The notes below the pieces were generated by a model. It searched no databases. It was not told the origin of the DNA and was given only the letters and a program-made list of their open reading frames with translations. Both the position numbers and the translations under genes were made by a program. A stretch of 64,000 bases of DNA from DATAAP01 sp041690495 (GTDB taxonomy: Bacteria > Pseudomonadota > Alphaproteobacteria > CACIAM-22H2): contig JAWLHE010000001.1 in the NCBI GenBank assembly GCA_041690495.1, positions 62,001 to 126,000 of the forward strand, in the 5' to 3' direction. Shown piece by piece: positions 35,123 to 42,956 of the stretch (positions are counted from its first letter, which is position 1; the number at the start of each line of letters is the position of its first letter).

Positions 35123-35584
35123 ATGAAGATCGAGGACAGCTTCACCGTTGCCATGCCGATAGCCGAAGTCTGGACGGCAATCACCGATCCGAACGTCGTC
35201 GGCCCGTGCATTCCCGGCTGCAAGACGATCGAGGTGCTGGGGCCGGAGAGGTATCGCGCCGAGGTCGGGGTCGCATTCGGGCCGATCAAGACGACGTTCA
35301 ATGTCGTGGTCGAGGTGAGCGAGATGGTCGCCCACGAGCGCGTCGTCTCGGTGACGCGCGGCGAGGAGGGAACGCGGGCCAGTCTGTTGACCGCAAACAA
35401 TCTTCTGATCCTGCGCTCGCTCGACGAACGGACCACCGAGATCGTCTACAGTTCGGAGGTATCGCTTGTCGGCAGGCTCGGCAAGTTCGGTCTCGGCATC
35501 ATGAAGAAGCGTGCCAAGGAAACCGGCGACGCCTTCGCGCAGGCGTTTCGTACCCGTCTCGAACAGGATCGGCAAAGCGCATAA
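35123..35584 (+). CDS. SRPBCC-fold protein of the CoxG type
   Basis: A 153-residue START/SRPBCC protein: IEDSFTVAMPIAEVWTAITD, VVGPCIPGCKTIEVLGPERYRA, and FGPIKTTFNVVVEVSEM. CoxG-like proteins accompany molybdenum hydroxylases and in carboxydotrophs anchor the enzyme at the membrane. Here it is three bases after the tetR stop and downstream of the hydroxylase genes, consistent with helping that enzyme. The C-terminus lacks a membrane helix, so membrane anchoring is not obvious. Confidence 0.82.
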   Translation: MKIEDSFTVAMPIAEVWTAITDPNVVGPCIPGCKTIEVLGPERYRAEVGVAFGPIKTTFNVVVEVSEMVAHERVVSVTRGEEGTRASLLTANNLLILRSLDERTTEIVYSSEVSLVGRLGKFGLGIMKKRAKETGDAFAQAFRTRLEQDRQSA

Positions 35585-35635
35585 AGGTGACCGATTGCCG
35601 GTGAGGAAAAACAATTCGCAGGAAGGGAGGAAACA

Positions 35636-36871
35636 ATGTCAGTCCGGATAGGGATTCCAGGCCTCTCGCGGCGTGCCGTTCTCGCCGCGGGCTGCGCTCT
35701 GCTGTTGAGCGGCGGCGCGGCAGGCGCCCAGGAGGTAAAGATCGGCGGCGTGTTCGGCATCACGGGTGGCCTTGCCGCCTATGCGCCCGCCATCGTCGAC
35801 GCCGCCCAGCTCGCGGCGAAGCATGTGAATGAGAATGGCGGCATTCTCGACGGCCGGCAGCTCCGTCTGCTCGTGGTCGATGACCAGACCAATCCGCAGG
35901 TGTCGGTCGACGCGGCCCGGCGGCTGGTCTCGGCGGAAAACGTCGTCGGGCTCGTGGGACCGCTCGGAAGCGGTCAGGTCCTGGCCGTCGCATCGAGCGT
36001 CACCGTGCCCAATGGCGTGCTGCATCTGGCGCCGACGGCGACTTCTCCGAAGCTGACCACGCTTGAGGACAAGGACTTCGTCTTCAGGACCGTCGCCAGC
36101 GATTCATTCGGCGGCAAGGTCCTGGCTGATATTGCCGCAAAGCGCGGCATAAAGACCGTATCGCTGATGTTCCAGAACAACGACTACGGCGTGGGGCTCG
36201 CCGACAGTTTCCGAAAGGCTTTCAGAAAGCTGGGCGGGAAGATTGCCGGCGACGCCGCGTTCGAGCCCAAGAAGGCGTCCTATCGCAGCGAGCTGGCCAC
36301 CGCGGCGCAGGGCGGTCCCGAGGCGCTGGTCCTGATCGCCTATCCCGCCGACGGCGGGAACACCATTCTTCGGCAGTCCCTGGAGAGCGGCTTCTTCAAG
36401 CGGTTCATCCTGACCGACGGAATGAGGGATCAGAGCATCCTCGACGAGATCGGCGCGAAGAATCTGGAAGGCTCGTTCGGCGTCGCCCCGGAGGCTCCGA
36501 GCGAGAGCGATGCGCTCAAGCGGTTCGAAGCCGCCTACAAGAGCGCGTCGCAAAGGCCCGTCGACAGCCTTTTCATCCGCGAGACGTATGATGCCGTGAT
36601 GCTGCTGGCTCTGGCCATCGAGAAGGCAGGCTCGGTCGACCGGGGCGCGGTTCGCAACGCGCTTCGCCCGGTCGCCAATCCGCCCGGCGAAACGGTTCTT
36701 CCGGATGAATGGAAGAAGGCGAAGCAGCTCATCGCGGCGGGCAGGGACGTCGACTACATCGGCGCGGCCGGTCCGCATAATTTCGATGCGGCGGGCGACA
36801 TCGCCGGGACGATCGGTCACTTCGAGGTCAAGAACGGCAGGTTCGAGACCGTCGAGGTCATCCAGCCATAG
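35636..36871 (+). CDS. Branched-chain amino acid-type ABC transporter substrate-binding protein (LivK-like)
   Basis: A 411-residue periplasmic binding protein with a twin-arginine-like signal (LSRRAVLAAGCALLLSGG). The mature part shows EVKIGGVFGITGGLAAYAP, DAAQLAAKHVNENGGILDG, LRLLVVDDQTNPQVSVDAARRLV and VVGLVGPLGSGQV, typical of type I LIV/HAAT receptors. AGGAAGGGAGGAAAC precedes the start. The permease and ATPase genes are on the opposite strand and converge on it, so receptor and transporter are separate transcripts. Confidence 0.9.
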   Translation: MSVRIGIPGLSRRAVLAAGCALLLSGGAAGAQEVKIGGVFGITGGLAAYAPAIVDAAQLAAKHVNENGGILDGRQLRLLVVDDQTNPQVSVDAARRLVSAENVVGLVGPLGSGQVLAVASSVTVPNGVLHLAPTATSPKLTTLEDKDFVFRTVASDSFGGKVLADIAAKRGIKTVSLMFQNNDYGVGLADSFRKAFRKLGGKIAGDAAFEPKKASYRSELATAAQGGPEALVLIAYPADGGNTILRQSLESGFFKRFILTDGMRDQSILDEIGAKNLEGSFGVAPEAPSESDALKRFEAAYKSASQRPVDSLFIRETYDAVMLLALAIEKAGSVDRGAVRNALRPVANPPGETVLPDEWKKAKQLIAAGRDVDYIGAAGPHNFDAAGDIAGTIGHFEVKNGRFETVEVIQP

Positions 36872-36883
36872 GCGAACGCGCCG

Positions 36884-36918
36884 GGGACGGCCGGACCGGC
36901 GGTCAGGCCGTCCCTTTT
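36884..36918 (+). terminator. Terminator after the LIV-type binding-protein gene
   Basis: Nine-base-pair stem GGGACGGCC / GGCCGTCCC with a 13-base loop, then TTTT. It lies 13 bases past the binding-protein stop and runs into the 3' end of the convergent livM-like gene, so it may serve both directions. Confidence 0.6.
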
Positions 36919-37880
36919 CCGCCGGCCTTCGCGGGGTCGCTCGTCCGCGCCGGCAGTCGTTCCGGCAGAAGGCCGCGCGGCGCCTTCTGCAGAATGATCT
37001 GCAAGGCAAGCCCGATAAGGAATATGCGCAGGTAAGCCGCCTGCGTCGCCCACTCCGGCGGCAATCTCAGGGTGGCGAATTCCGTGGCCGACCAGATCGT
37101 CCAGACCAGGAGAGGCCCAACGATCGCGCCGCGATTATTGCCGCTGCCGCCGGCTACCAGCATCACCCACACGATGAAGGTGGTCATCATCGGCTCGAAC
37201 GCCTCGGGGCTGATGAACTTGACATAGTGAGCGTAGACGGCGCCGCCGAGCCCCATGATCATGGAGCCGACCACGAAGGCTTCGAGGCGGAAGCGCATCG
37301 TGTCCTTGCCGGCGGCGCGTGCGGCGGTCTCGTTGTCGCGAATCGCCCGCATGACGCGCCCCCACGGCGCGCGCCGGGCCCGCTCGAGCAGGCCGTAAAC
37401 GATCGCGACCACGACCGCCACGAAGGCCAGGAAAGCGAAATGGTCCCATGGGGCGGGCAGTCTCTCGAACGGACGGGGAATGGCCGAGATGCCGAGCGCG
37501 CCGTTGGTGAGCCACGCTTCGTTCTTGAGAAACAGGCGGAGGATCTCGCCCACGCCGATCGTGGCGATGGCGAGATAGTCGCTTTGCAGCTTCAGGGTCA
37601 TTCGGCCGATGCCATAGGCGATCAGGCCGCTGGCCGCGGTGGCGGCGGCGAGCCCGGCCACGATCGGCAGCTGCAGGCCGGGGATACGGCTCGATATCTC
37701 CGGCGCCGTCAGGATCGCAGACGCATACGCGCCGACGGCGAAGAATCCGGCGATGCCAAGATTGAACAGGCCGGTAAAGCCCCACTGCACATTCAAGCCG
37801 AGGGATACGATCGCGTAGATGCCGCCGAGCGTGAGCAGGCCGACGACATACATCATGATGCCGTACAGCTCCGGGCTCAT
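36903..37880 (-). CDS. LIV-type ABC transporter permease (LivM-like)
   Basis: A 325-residue inner-membrane permease with eight or more helices, including GLLTLGGIYAIVSLGLNVQWG, GLFNLGIAGFFAVGAYASAI, and the EAA-like loop ERARRAPWGRVMRAIRDNETAARAAG that contacts the ATPases. ATG 37880 overlaps the TGA of the LivH gene by one base (TGATG), showing translational coupling. Longer in-frame starts run inside livH and are not used. Confidence 0.88.
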   Translation of the reverse strand: MSPELYGIMMYVVGLLTLGGIYAIVSLGLNVQWGFTGLFNLGIAGFFAVGAYASAILTAPEISSRIPGLQLPIVAGLAAATAASGLIAYGIGRMTLKLQSDYLAIATIGVGEILRLFLKNEAWLTNGALGISAIPRPFERLPAPWDHFAFLAFVAVVVAIVYGLLERARRAPWGRVMRAIRDNETAARAAGKDTMRFRLEAFVVGSMIMGLGGAVYAHYVKFISPEAFEPMMTTFIVWVMLVAGGSGNNRGAIVGPLLVWTIWSATEFATLRLPPEWATQAAYLRIFLIGLALQIILQKAPRGLLPERLPARTSDPAKAGGKGTA

Positions 37881-38764
37881 CAGAACACCCTCCCGCGGAA
37901 CAGGCCGGTCGGACGCCACAGCAGCATGGCCACCAGGATGACGAAAGCGACCGCCGACTTGTACGAGGGCGGCACGACCGACACGCCGCCGATCGGCACG
38001 GTGGCGAGTTCTTCGGCCAGGCCGACCACCAGGCCCCCGGCGATGGCCCCATAAGGCTTTCCGATGCCGCCGAGAATTGCGGCCGCGAACATCGGCAGGA
38101 TGAGATTGAAGCCCATCTGGGGCTTGACCTGCGTGTCGAGCCCCAGAAACAGGCCGCCGGCGGCGAGGAGCGCGGCGGCGAGGATCCATGTCCAGGCGAC
38201 CACGCGCTCGGTGTTGATTCCCGAGACGCGAGCGAGCGACGGCTCGTCGCTCATGGCTCGCATCGCCTTGCCGGCCCGCGTGCGGGTCAGGAACAGATGC
38301 AGCAAGGCAATGATCGCGGCCGCGGCCGCAACGATATAGATGTGGCGTTCTGCGAACCGGAACGCGCCGATCACGACCGGGGGGCGGATCCCGCTCTCGA
38401 ACACGTAGTCCTGGGGTCCCCAGACCAGTTGAATGACGGAACGGATCATCAGGGCCACGCCGAACGACGCGATCACGGTGGCGACGCTGTGGCTGGCCCG
38501 CAGGGGCCGATAGAACAGGCGGTCCACGAGCAGGGCCGCGGCCGCGGTGGCGACGATGGCCGCGGGCAGCGCCCAGATCGCCGGCAGCGACAGTGCGGTC
38601 GAGAAGGCGAGCGCAAAGTAGGCGCCGAGGGCAAGCAGATCCCCGTGCGCGAAATGGGCGAAGCGCAGAATGCCGAACACCAGGGAGAGGCCGATCGCGC
38701 CGAGCGCATAGATGCAGCCGAGGACGACGCCGGGGATCAGGTAGAAATTGATGAGCTCGACCAC
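37880..38764 (-). CDS. LIV-type ABC transporter permease (LivH-like)
   Basis: A 294-residue permease: IPGVVLGCIYALGAIGLSLVFG, RFAHFAHGDLLALGAYFAL, the EAA loop TRTRAGKAMRAMSDEPSLARVSG, and GGIGKPYGAIAGGLVVGLAEEL. No ATG lies at a suitable place. GTG 38764, three bases past the TAG of livF, gives a normal N-terminus (VVELINFYLIPG). It lies between the livF-like and livM-like genes in a minus-strand operon. Confidence 0.85.
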   Translation of the reverse strand: MVELINFYLIPGVVLGCIYALGAIGLSLVFGILRFAHFAHGDLLALGAYFALAFSTALSLPAIWALPAAIVATAAAALLVDRLFYRPLRASHSVATVIASFGVALMIRSVIQLVWGPQDYVFESGIRPPVVIGAFRFAERHIYIVAAAAAIIALLHLFLTRTRAGKAMRAMSDEPSLARVSGINTERVVAWTWILAAALLAAGGLFLGLDTQVKPQMGFNLILPMFAAAILGGIGKPYGAIAGGLVVGLAEELATVPIGGVSVVPPSYKSAVAFVILVAMLLWRPTGLFRGRVF

Positions 38765-38766
38765 CT

Positions 38767-39474
38767 CTATGCTCCGAGAAACGCACGGGCGACTTCGGGA
38801 TTTGCCAGAAGCCTCGGCCCTGTGTCCGAGAACCGGTTGCGGCCGCCGGCGAGGACGTAGCCGCGGCTCGCCAGCTGCAGGGCCTGGCGCGCGTTCTGCT
38901 CGACCATCAGAATGGCGACCCCGGACCGGTTGATCTCCGTGATCTTTTCGAGGATCTGATCGATGAACAGCGGCGAGAGCCCGACCGTCGGCTCGTCGAG
39001 CAGGAGGACGCGCGGCTCGAGCATCAGCGCGCGGCCGATCGCCACCATCTGCCGCTGGCCTCCCGACAGGGTTCCTGCCGGCGACCGCCGGCGCTCGGCG
39101 AGCGGCGGAAAGAGGCGGTAGATGCGATCCTGTGCAGCGGTAATGTCTCCGCGCCGGGTATAGGCGCCGATCTCCAGGTTTTCGTTCACGGTCAGATTCG
39201 GAAAGATGTTGCGCTCCTGCGGCACGTAGGCCATGCCGCGGGGCACGATTGTGTCCGGCGCCGAACCCGTGATGTCCTCGCCGCACAGCGTGATGCGACC
39301 TCCGCGGAGAGTCACGAGCCCGAAGAGCGCCTTGAGCGCGGTCGACTTGCCCGCGCCGTTGGGTCCGACGACGACGGCAATATCGCTCGGGCCGAGTTCG
39401 AGGCTCACCCCGTTGAGGATGTCGACATCGCCATAGCCGCCCACCAGGCTGTCGGCCGTCAGGACGGCATGCAT
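38767..39474 (-). CDS. LIV-type ABC transporter ATP-binding protein (LivF-like)
   Basis: A 235-residue ATPase: Walker A VVGPNGAGKSTALKAL, Q-loop region GMAYVPQERNIFPNLTVNENL, signature LSGGQRQMVAIGRALM, Walker B VLLLDEPTVGLSP and the switch histidine region ILMVEQNARQAL (here an N, as usual in LivF). The start at 39474 overlaps the end of the livG-like gene. It works with the LivG-like ATPase to power the two permeases. Confidence 0.9.
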   Translation of the reverse strand: MHAVLTADSLVGGYGDVDILNGVSLELGPSDIAVVVGPNGAGKSTALKALFGLVTLRGGRITLCGEDITGSAPDTIVPRGMAYVPQERNIFPNLTVNENLEIGAYTRRGDITAAQDRIYRLFPPLAERRRSPAGTLSGGQRQMVAIGRALMLEPRVLLLDEPTVGLSPLFIDQILEKITEINRSGVAILMVEQNARQALQLASRGYVLAGGRNRFSDTGPRLLANPEVARAFLGA

Positions 39475-40238
39475 GCGCTTGCCCCTGCTGCGCCGAAATA
39501 GGCCTCCACGACGCGCGGATCGCGCCGGATCTCCTCCAAAGTCCCCTGCGAAAGGACCTGCCCCTGCGCCATGACGATGACGGGCTGGCACAGCGCGGCG
39601 ATGAGGTTCATGTCGTGCTCGATCACGAAGAACGTTACCTTGCGCTCTCTGTTCAGGAGGCGGATGCGTTCGGCAAGCTCGCCCATCAGGGTGCGGTTGA
39701 CGCCGGCGGCCGGCTCGTCGAGCAGGACCACGCGGGCATCCGCCATCATGGCGCGGCCGATCTCGAGAAGCTTCTTCTGACCTCCGGAGAGGATACCGGC
39801 GGGCGCGTCGCGCAGATGTGCAAGCTTGAGGAACTCGAGAGTTTCGTCCGCCCGGCGTCGCAGCGAGCGCTCCTCGGCCGCGACGCGCCGCGGCCTGAGC
39901 CAGGCGGGGAGCAGGCGCTCGCCGCTCTGGCGCGAAGGCACGACCATCAGGTTTTCCAGCACGGTCAGTGTGGCGAACTCATGCGGTATCTGGAACGTAC
40001 GGACGAGGCCGCGCCGGAACAGGTGGTGCGGCGGCATACCCGTCACGTCCTCCCCGGCGAACTCGACGCGGCCAAGTCCTGGACGCAGGAAGCCGGCGAC
40101 GATATTGAACAGCGTCGTCTTGCCGGCGCCGTTGGGCCCGATCAGCCCCGTGATGGTTCCCGGCTCGACCGAGAGCGAGCAGTCCCGGACCGCGCGAATG
40201 CCGCCGAATGCGATGGATACGTTGGAGACTCGAATCAA
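39459..40238 (-). CDS. LIV-type ABC transporter ATP-binding protein (LivG-like)
   Basis: A 259-residue ATPase: Walker A LIGPNGAGKTTLFNIV, GLVRTFQIPHEFATLTVLEN, signature LSGGQKKLLEIGRAMM, Walker B VVLLDEPAAGVN, and FFVIEHDMNL. The frame stays open upstream to 40616 but that part is antisense to the aminotransferase and unlike coding sequence. TTG 40238 gives the normal length and N-terminus (LIRVSNVSIAFGG); a GTG further upstream is possible. It is the first gene of the minus-strand transporter operon, divergent from the aminotransferase. Confidence 0.85.
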   Translation of the reverse strand: MIRVSNVSIAFGGIRAVRDCSLSVEPGTITGLIGPNGAGKTTLFNIVAGFLRPGLGRVEFAGEDVTGMPPHHLFRRGLVRTFQIPHEFATLTVLENLMVVPSRQSGERLLPAWLRPRRVAAEERSLRRRADETLEFLKLAHLRDAPAGILSGGQKKLLEIGRAMMADARVVLLDEPAAGVNRTLMGELAERIRLLNRERKVTFFVIEHDMNLIAALCQPVIVMAQGQVLSQGTLEEIRRDPRVVEAYFGAAGASACMPS

Positions 40239-40410
40239 GCGGCCTGTCGGCGCCGGTTTCCGGCGACGGTCCTCCCCTGCGTCTTGTCCGTTCAGCTTAC
40301 TCCAAGGCCCACCGGCTGCCACCGCAAAAATGAAGCATGTTCGCTGTTGGATTTGACCGGATTCCGGCGGGCCGTTATCGTCCGGGGCGTCACAAGGGAG
40401 GGGAGCCATC

Positions 40411-41598
40411 GTGAGGCCCGACGTTTCGGCAGCGCGGACCGGATATGAACTGATGCGTTCGCCGATGCACGCGCTGCCCAAGCAGAACATCGCCGATCTC
40501 GCGCGATGGGGCTTCGACCGCGATGACGTTATCCCGCTCTGGTTCGGCGAGAGCGATCTGACGACGCCCCCCTTCATCTGCGACGCCGCGGGTCGGGCGC
40601 TCGCGGCCGGGCACACCTTCTACACGCATCAGCGCGGCATTCCCGAGCTTCGCGAGGCACTTTCCGCGTATATGGGCCGGCTCTACCGGAGGCCGGTCGG
40701 CGCGGATCGCATCACGGTCACGTCCGGCGGCATGGCCGGCATCCTGATGTCCATGGAGATGCTGCTCCAGCCGGGCGACAACGTCGTCGTCATCGAGCCG
40801 GTATGGCCGAATATCCAGGGCGTAATCCACATCATGGGCGGCGTGAAGCGGTCGGTGATGATGGAGCCGGGAAACGACGGCTGGCGCCTCGACATGCGCA
40901 GGGTGGAAGCGGCCTGCGACTCGCGCACCCGCGCGGTCTTCCTGGCCTCGCCCGGCAACCCGACCGGCTGGATGATCTCGCCGGACCAGCAGCGCGCAAT
41001 GCTCGACCTGGCCAGGTCGCGCGGATTCTGGATCGTATCGGACGAGGTGTACACGCGGCTTGCCTATGATCGATCCGTTGCGCCGTCGTTTCTCGACGTC
41101 GCCGGCGACGAAGATCCCGTCATCGTCATCAACAGCTTTTCTAAAGCCTGGGCCATGACCGGTTGGCGGGTCGGCTGGCTGACCCATCCCGTTTCGATCG
41201 GCGACACGCTGGCTCAGGTGGTTCAGTACAATACGAGCGGCACGGCGACGTTCATTCAGCACGCGGCGGTCGCGGCGATCACAGAAGGCGAGGGCTTCGC
41301 GGCGGAAATGCGCGCGCGCTGTCAGGCGGGCCGCGACATCGCATGCGAAGCGCTGGAGCGGCTGCGGCGCGTCCGGCTTCCCGCGCGGCCCGCAGGCGGC
41401 ATGTACGTCTTTTTCGAGATCGAGGGCATGACCGATTCGCTGGCAATGTGCGCGGACATTTTCGAGCGCACAGGCGTGGGACTGGCGCCGGGATCCGCCT
41501 TCGCCGAGGGCTGTGACAACTACCTTCGTGCCTGCATCGCGCTGTCGCCGGACAAGCTGCACGAAGCGATGAAGCGAATCGCGCCGCTCCTCGGCTGA
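40411..41598 (+). CDS. Class I/II PLP-dependent aminotransferase
   Basis: A 395-residue fold-type I enzyme. Visible elements are YTHQRGIPELREALSAYMGR, VTSGGMAGILMSMEML, the SPGNPTGWM loop, the pyridine-N aspartate in WIVSDEVYTRLAY, the Schiff-base lysine in INSFSKAWAMTGWRVGWL, and the C-terminal NYLRACIAL with the substrate-carboxylate Arg. GTG 40411 follows GGAGGGGAG. It is divergent from the LIV transporter operon, so it may act on an amino acid taken up by it or formed in the pathway; the donor is unknown. Confidence 0.87.
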   Translation: MRPDVSAARTGYELMRSPMHALPKQNIADLARWGFDRDDVIPLWFGESDLTTPPFICDAAGRALAAGHTFYTHQRGIPELREALSAYMGRLYRRPVGADRITVTSGGMAGILMSMEMLLQPGDNVVVIEPVWPNIQGVIHIMGGVKRSVMMEPGNDGWRLDMRRVEAACDSRTRAVFLASPGNPTGWMISPDQQRAMLDLARSRGFWIVSDEVYTRLAYDRSVAPSFLDVAGDEDPVIVINSFSKAWAMTGWRVGWLTHPVSIGDTLAQVVQYNTSGTATFIQHAAVAAITEGEGFAAEMRARCQAGRDIACEALERLRRVRLPARPAGGMYVFFEIEGMTDSLAMCADIFERTGVGLAPGSAFAEGCDNYLRACIALSPDKLHEAMKRIAPLLG

Positions 41599-41709
41599 GT
41601 CACCGTCCGTTCGGCGCGGGGAGGACGCTCCCGGATTCGGAACCCGTCTCTACATGGCCGTCCGCAGGCAGGATCGCCCGCGGGCGGGCGGCGCGAATCC
41701 GCGGGGGGC

Positions 41710-41769
41710 GTAAGCAACCCGAGGTATCCACGATTGGTGATTGAAGACCGCCGCGGAGAGGTGTGTGCT
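41710..41769 (+). promoter_or_regulatory. Composite promoter copy A (box, -35, -10) upstream of the TAXI gene
   Basis: Upstream box at 41710-41729 (GTAAGCAACCCGAGGTATCC), then -35 TTGAAG at 41741-41746, a 17-base spacer, and -10 TGTGCT at 41764-41769. The distance from the first base of the box to the -35 is 31 bases, identical in all five copies found in the window. This promoter places transcription start near 41776, so translation must start at ATG 41795 and not at the in-frame ATG 41741. Confidence 0.7.
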
Positions 41770-41794
41770 GCGAACGGCATTCACAGAGTGTCGC

Positions 41795-42943
41795 ATGCGT
41801 CCTGTGTCTCTCCGTTTCCTGCGCCTGGGAGTTGCCGCCGCCGCGGTGGCGGCATGCGCTGCGATTTTGCCGCAGGCCGGTCATGCCCAGTACGGCAGCG
41901 AGTCTGCCAACCGCGGCACGGTCGGCATCATTTCCGGCGCCGTCGGCGGCACCTATGTGCAGATCGCGAACGATCTGGCCAACGTGCTCGACGACGGCCA
42001 GCTCCGCGTGATCGCGATGATCGGCAAGGGATCGGTCCAGAACGTCCTCGACATTCTCTATCTCAAAGGCGTCGATCTCGGCATCGTCCAGTCGGATGTG
42101 ATGGCTTACCTGCAGCGCGATCCCCGGTTCTCCGGGATCAGCCGGCGCATGAATTTCATCACGAAGCTTTATAACGAGGAGTTCCACCTTCTGGCGCGGA
42201 CCGGGATCCGATCGGTCGAGGATCTCGCGGGCAAGGCCGTGAACGTCGATGGCCGGAACAGCGGTACGTTCATGACCGCCTCGATCGTGTTCGAAGCCCT
42301 GAACATCCCGATCAAGCCGACGCTGCACGATCAGGCCCTGGCGCTCCAGAAGCTCAGGAGCGGCGAGATCGACGCAATGGTCTATGTCGCGGGCAAGCCG
42401 GCGGCGCTGTTCCGCGATCTGTCGCCGGAGGATGGCGTCCATCTGCTGCCGGTCCCGATCACGCCGGAGCTGCTCGACAACTATTTCCCGTCGGCTTTGA
42501 CGTCGGCCGACTATCCGGACCTGATCGGCGCCGGGAACACGGTCGAAACGGTCGCGGTCGGCGCGATCATGGCCGTCTTCAACTGGGATCCGGAATCGCA
42601 TCGCTATCGCAAGGTCGCGCGCTTCGTCGAGGCGTTCCTGAACAGGCTCGACGAGCTGCAGCAGCCCCCGCGCCATCCGAAATGGCGGGAGGTCAGCCTG
42701 GGCGCCCAGGTTCCCGGCTGGACCCGTTTCGGCCCGGTCGAAAAATGGCTGCGGCAGAACCGCGCTCGCGCGCAGACCGCGGCGGAGACCGCACAGGAAC
42801 CGGATCCCGGGCTTCGCCGTGAGTTCGAGCGGTTCCTCGCGGCAGACCGGCGCGCCGGGCCGCTGAAGGAGCTCACGCCGGAGCAACACGAAGCATTGTT
42901 CGAGACGTTCATCCAGTGGCAGGCGCGCGCCGGCCGGCAATGA
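41795..42943 (+). CDS. TAXI-family TRAP transporter solute-binding protein (orphan)
   Basis: A 382-residue periplasmic protein with signal peptide RLGVAAAAVAACAAILPQAG then HAQYGS. The mature part has GTVGIISGAVGGTYVQIAND, then VDLGIVQSDVMAYLQ, TGIRSVEDLAGKAVNVDG and KLRSGEIDAMVYVAGKPA, the TAXI pattern. TAXI proteins normally feed a fused 4TM-12TM permease, but none is in the window, so this one is an orphan. Its promoter carries the same box as the oxygenase and acidic-protein genes, which ties it to that regulon rather than to the catabolic island. The C-terminus is charged and extended (about residues 320-382). Confidence 0.82.
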   Translation: MRPVSLRFLRLGVAAAAVAACAAILPQAGHAQYGSESANRGTVGIISGAVGGTYVQIANDLANVLDDGQLRVIAMIGKGSVQNVLDILYLKGVDLGIVQSDVMAYLQRDPRFSGISRRMNFITKLYNEEFHLLARTGIRSVEDLAGKAVNVDGRNSGTFMTASIVFEALNIPIKPTLHDQALALQKLRSGEIDAMVYVAGKPAALFRDLSPEDGVHLLPVPITPELLDNYFPSALTSADYPDLIGAGNTVETVAVGAIMAVFNWDPESHRYRKVARFVEAFLNRLDELQQPPRHPKWREVSLGAQVPGWTRFGPVEKWLRQNRARAQTAAETAQEPDPGLRREFERFLAADRRAGPLKELTPEQHEALFETFIQWQARAGRQ

Positions 42944-42956
42944 TGGCCGTATCCGC

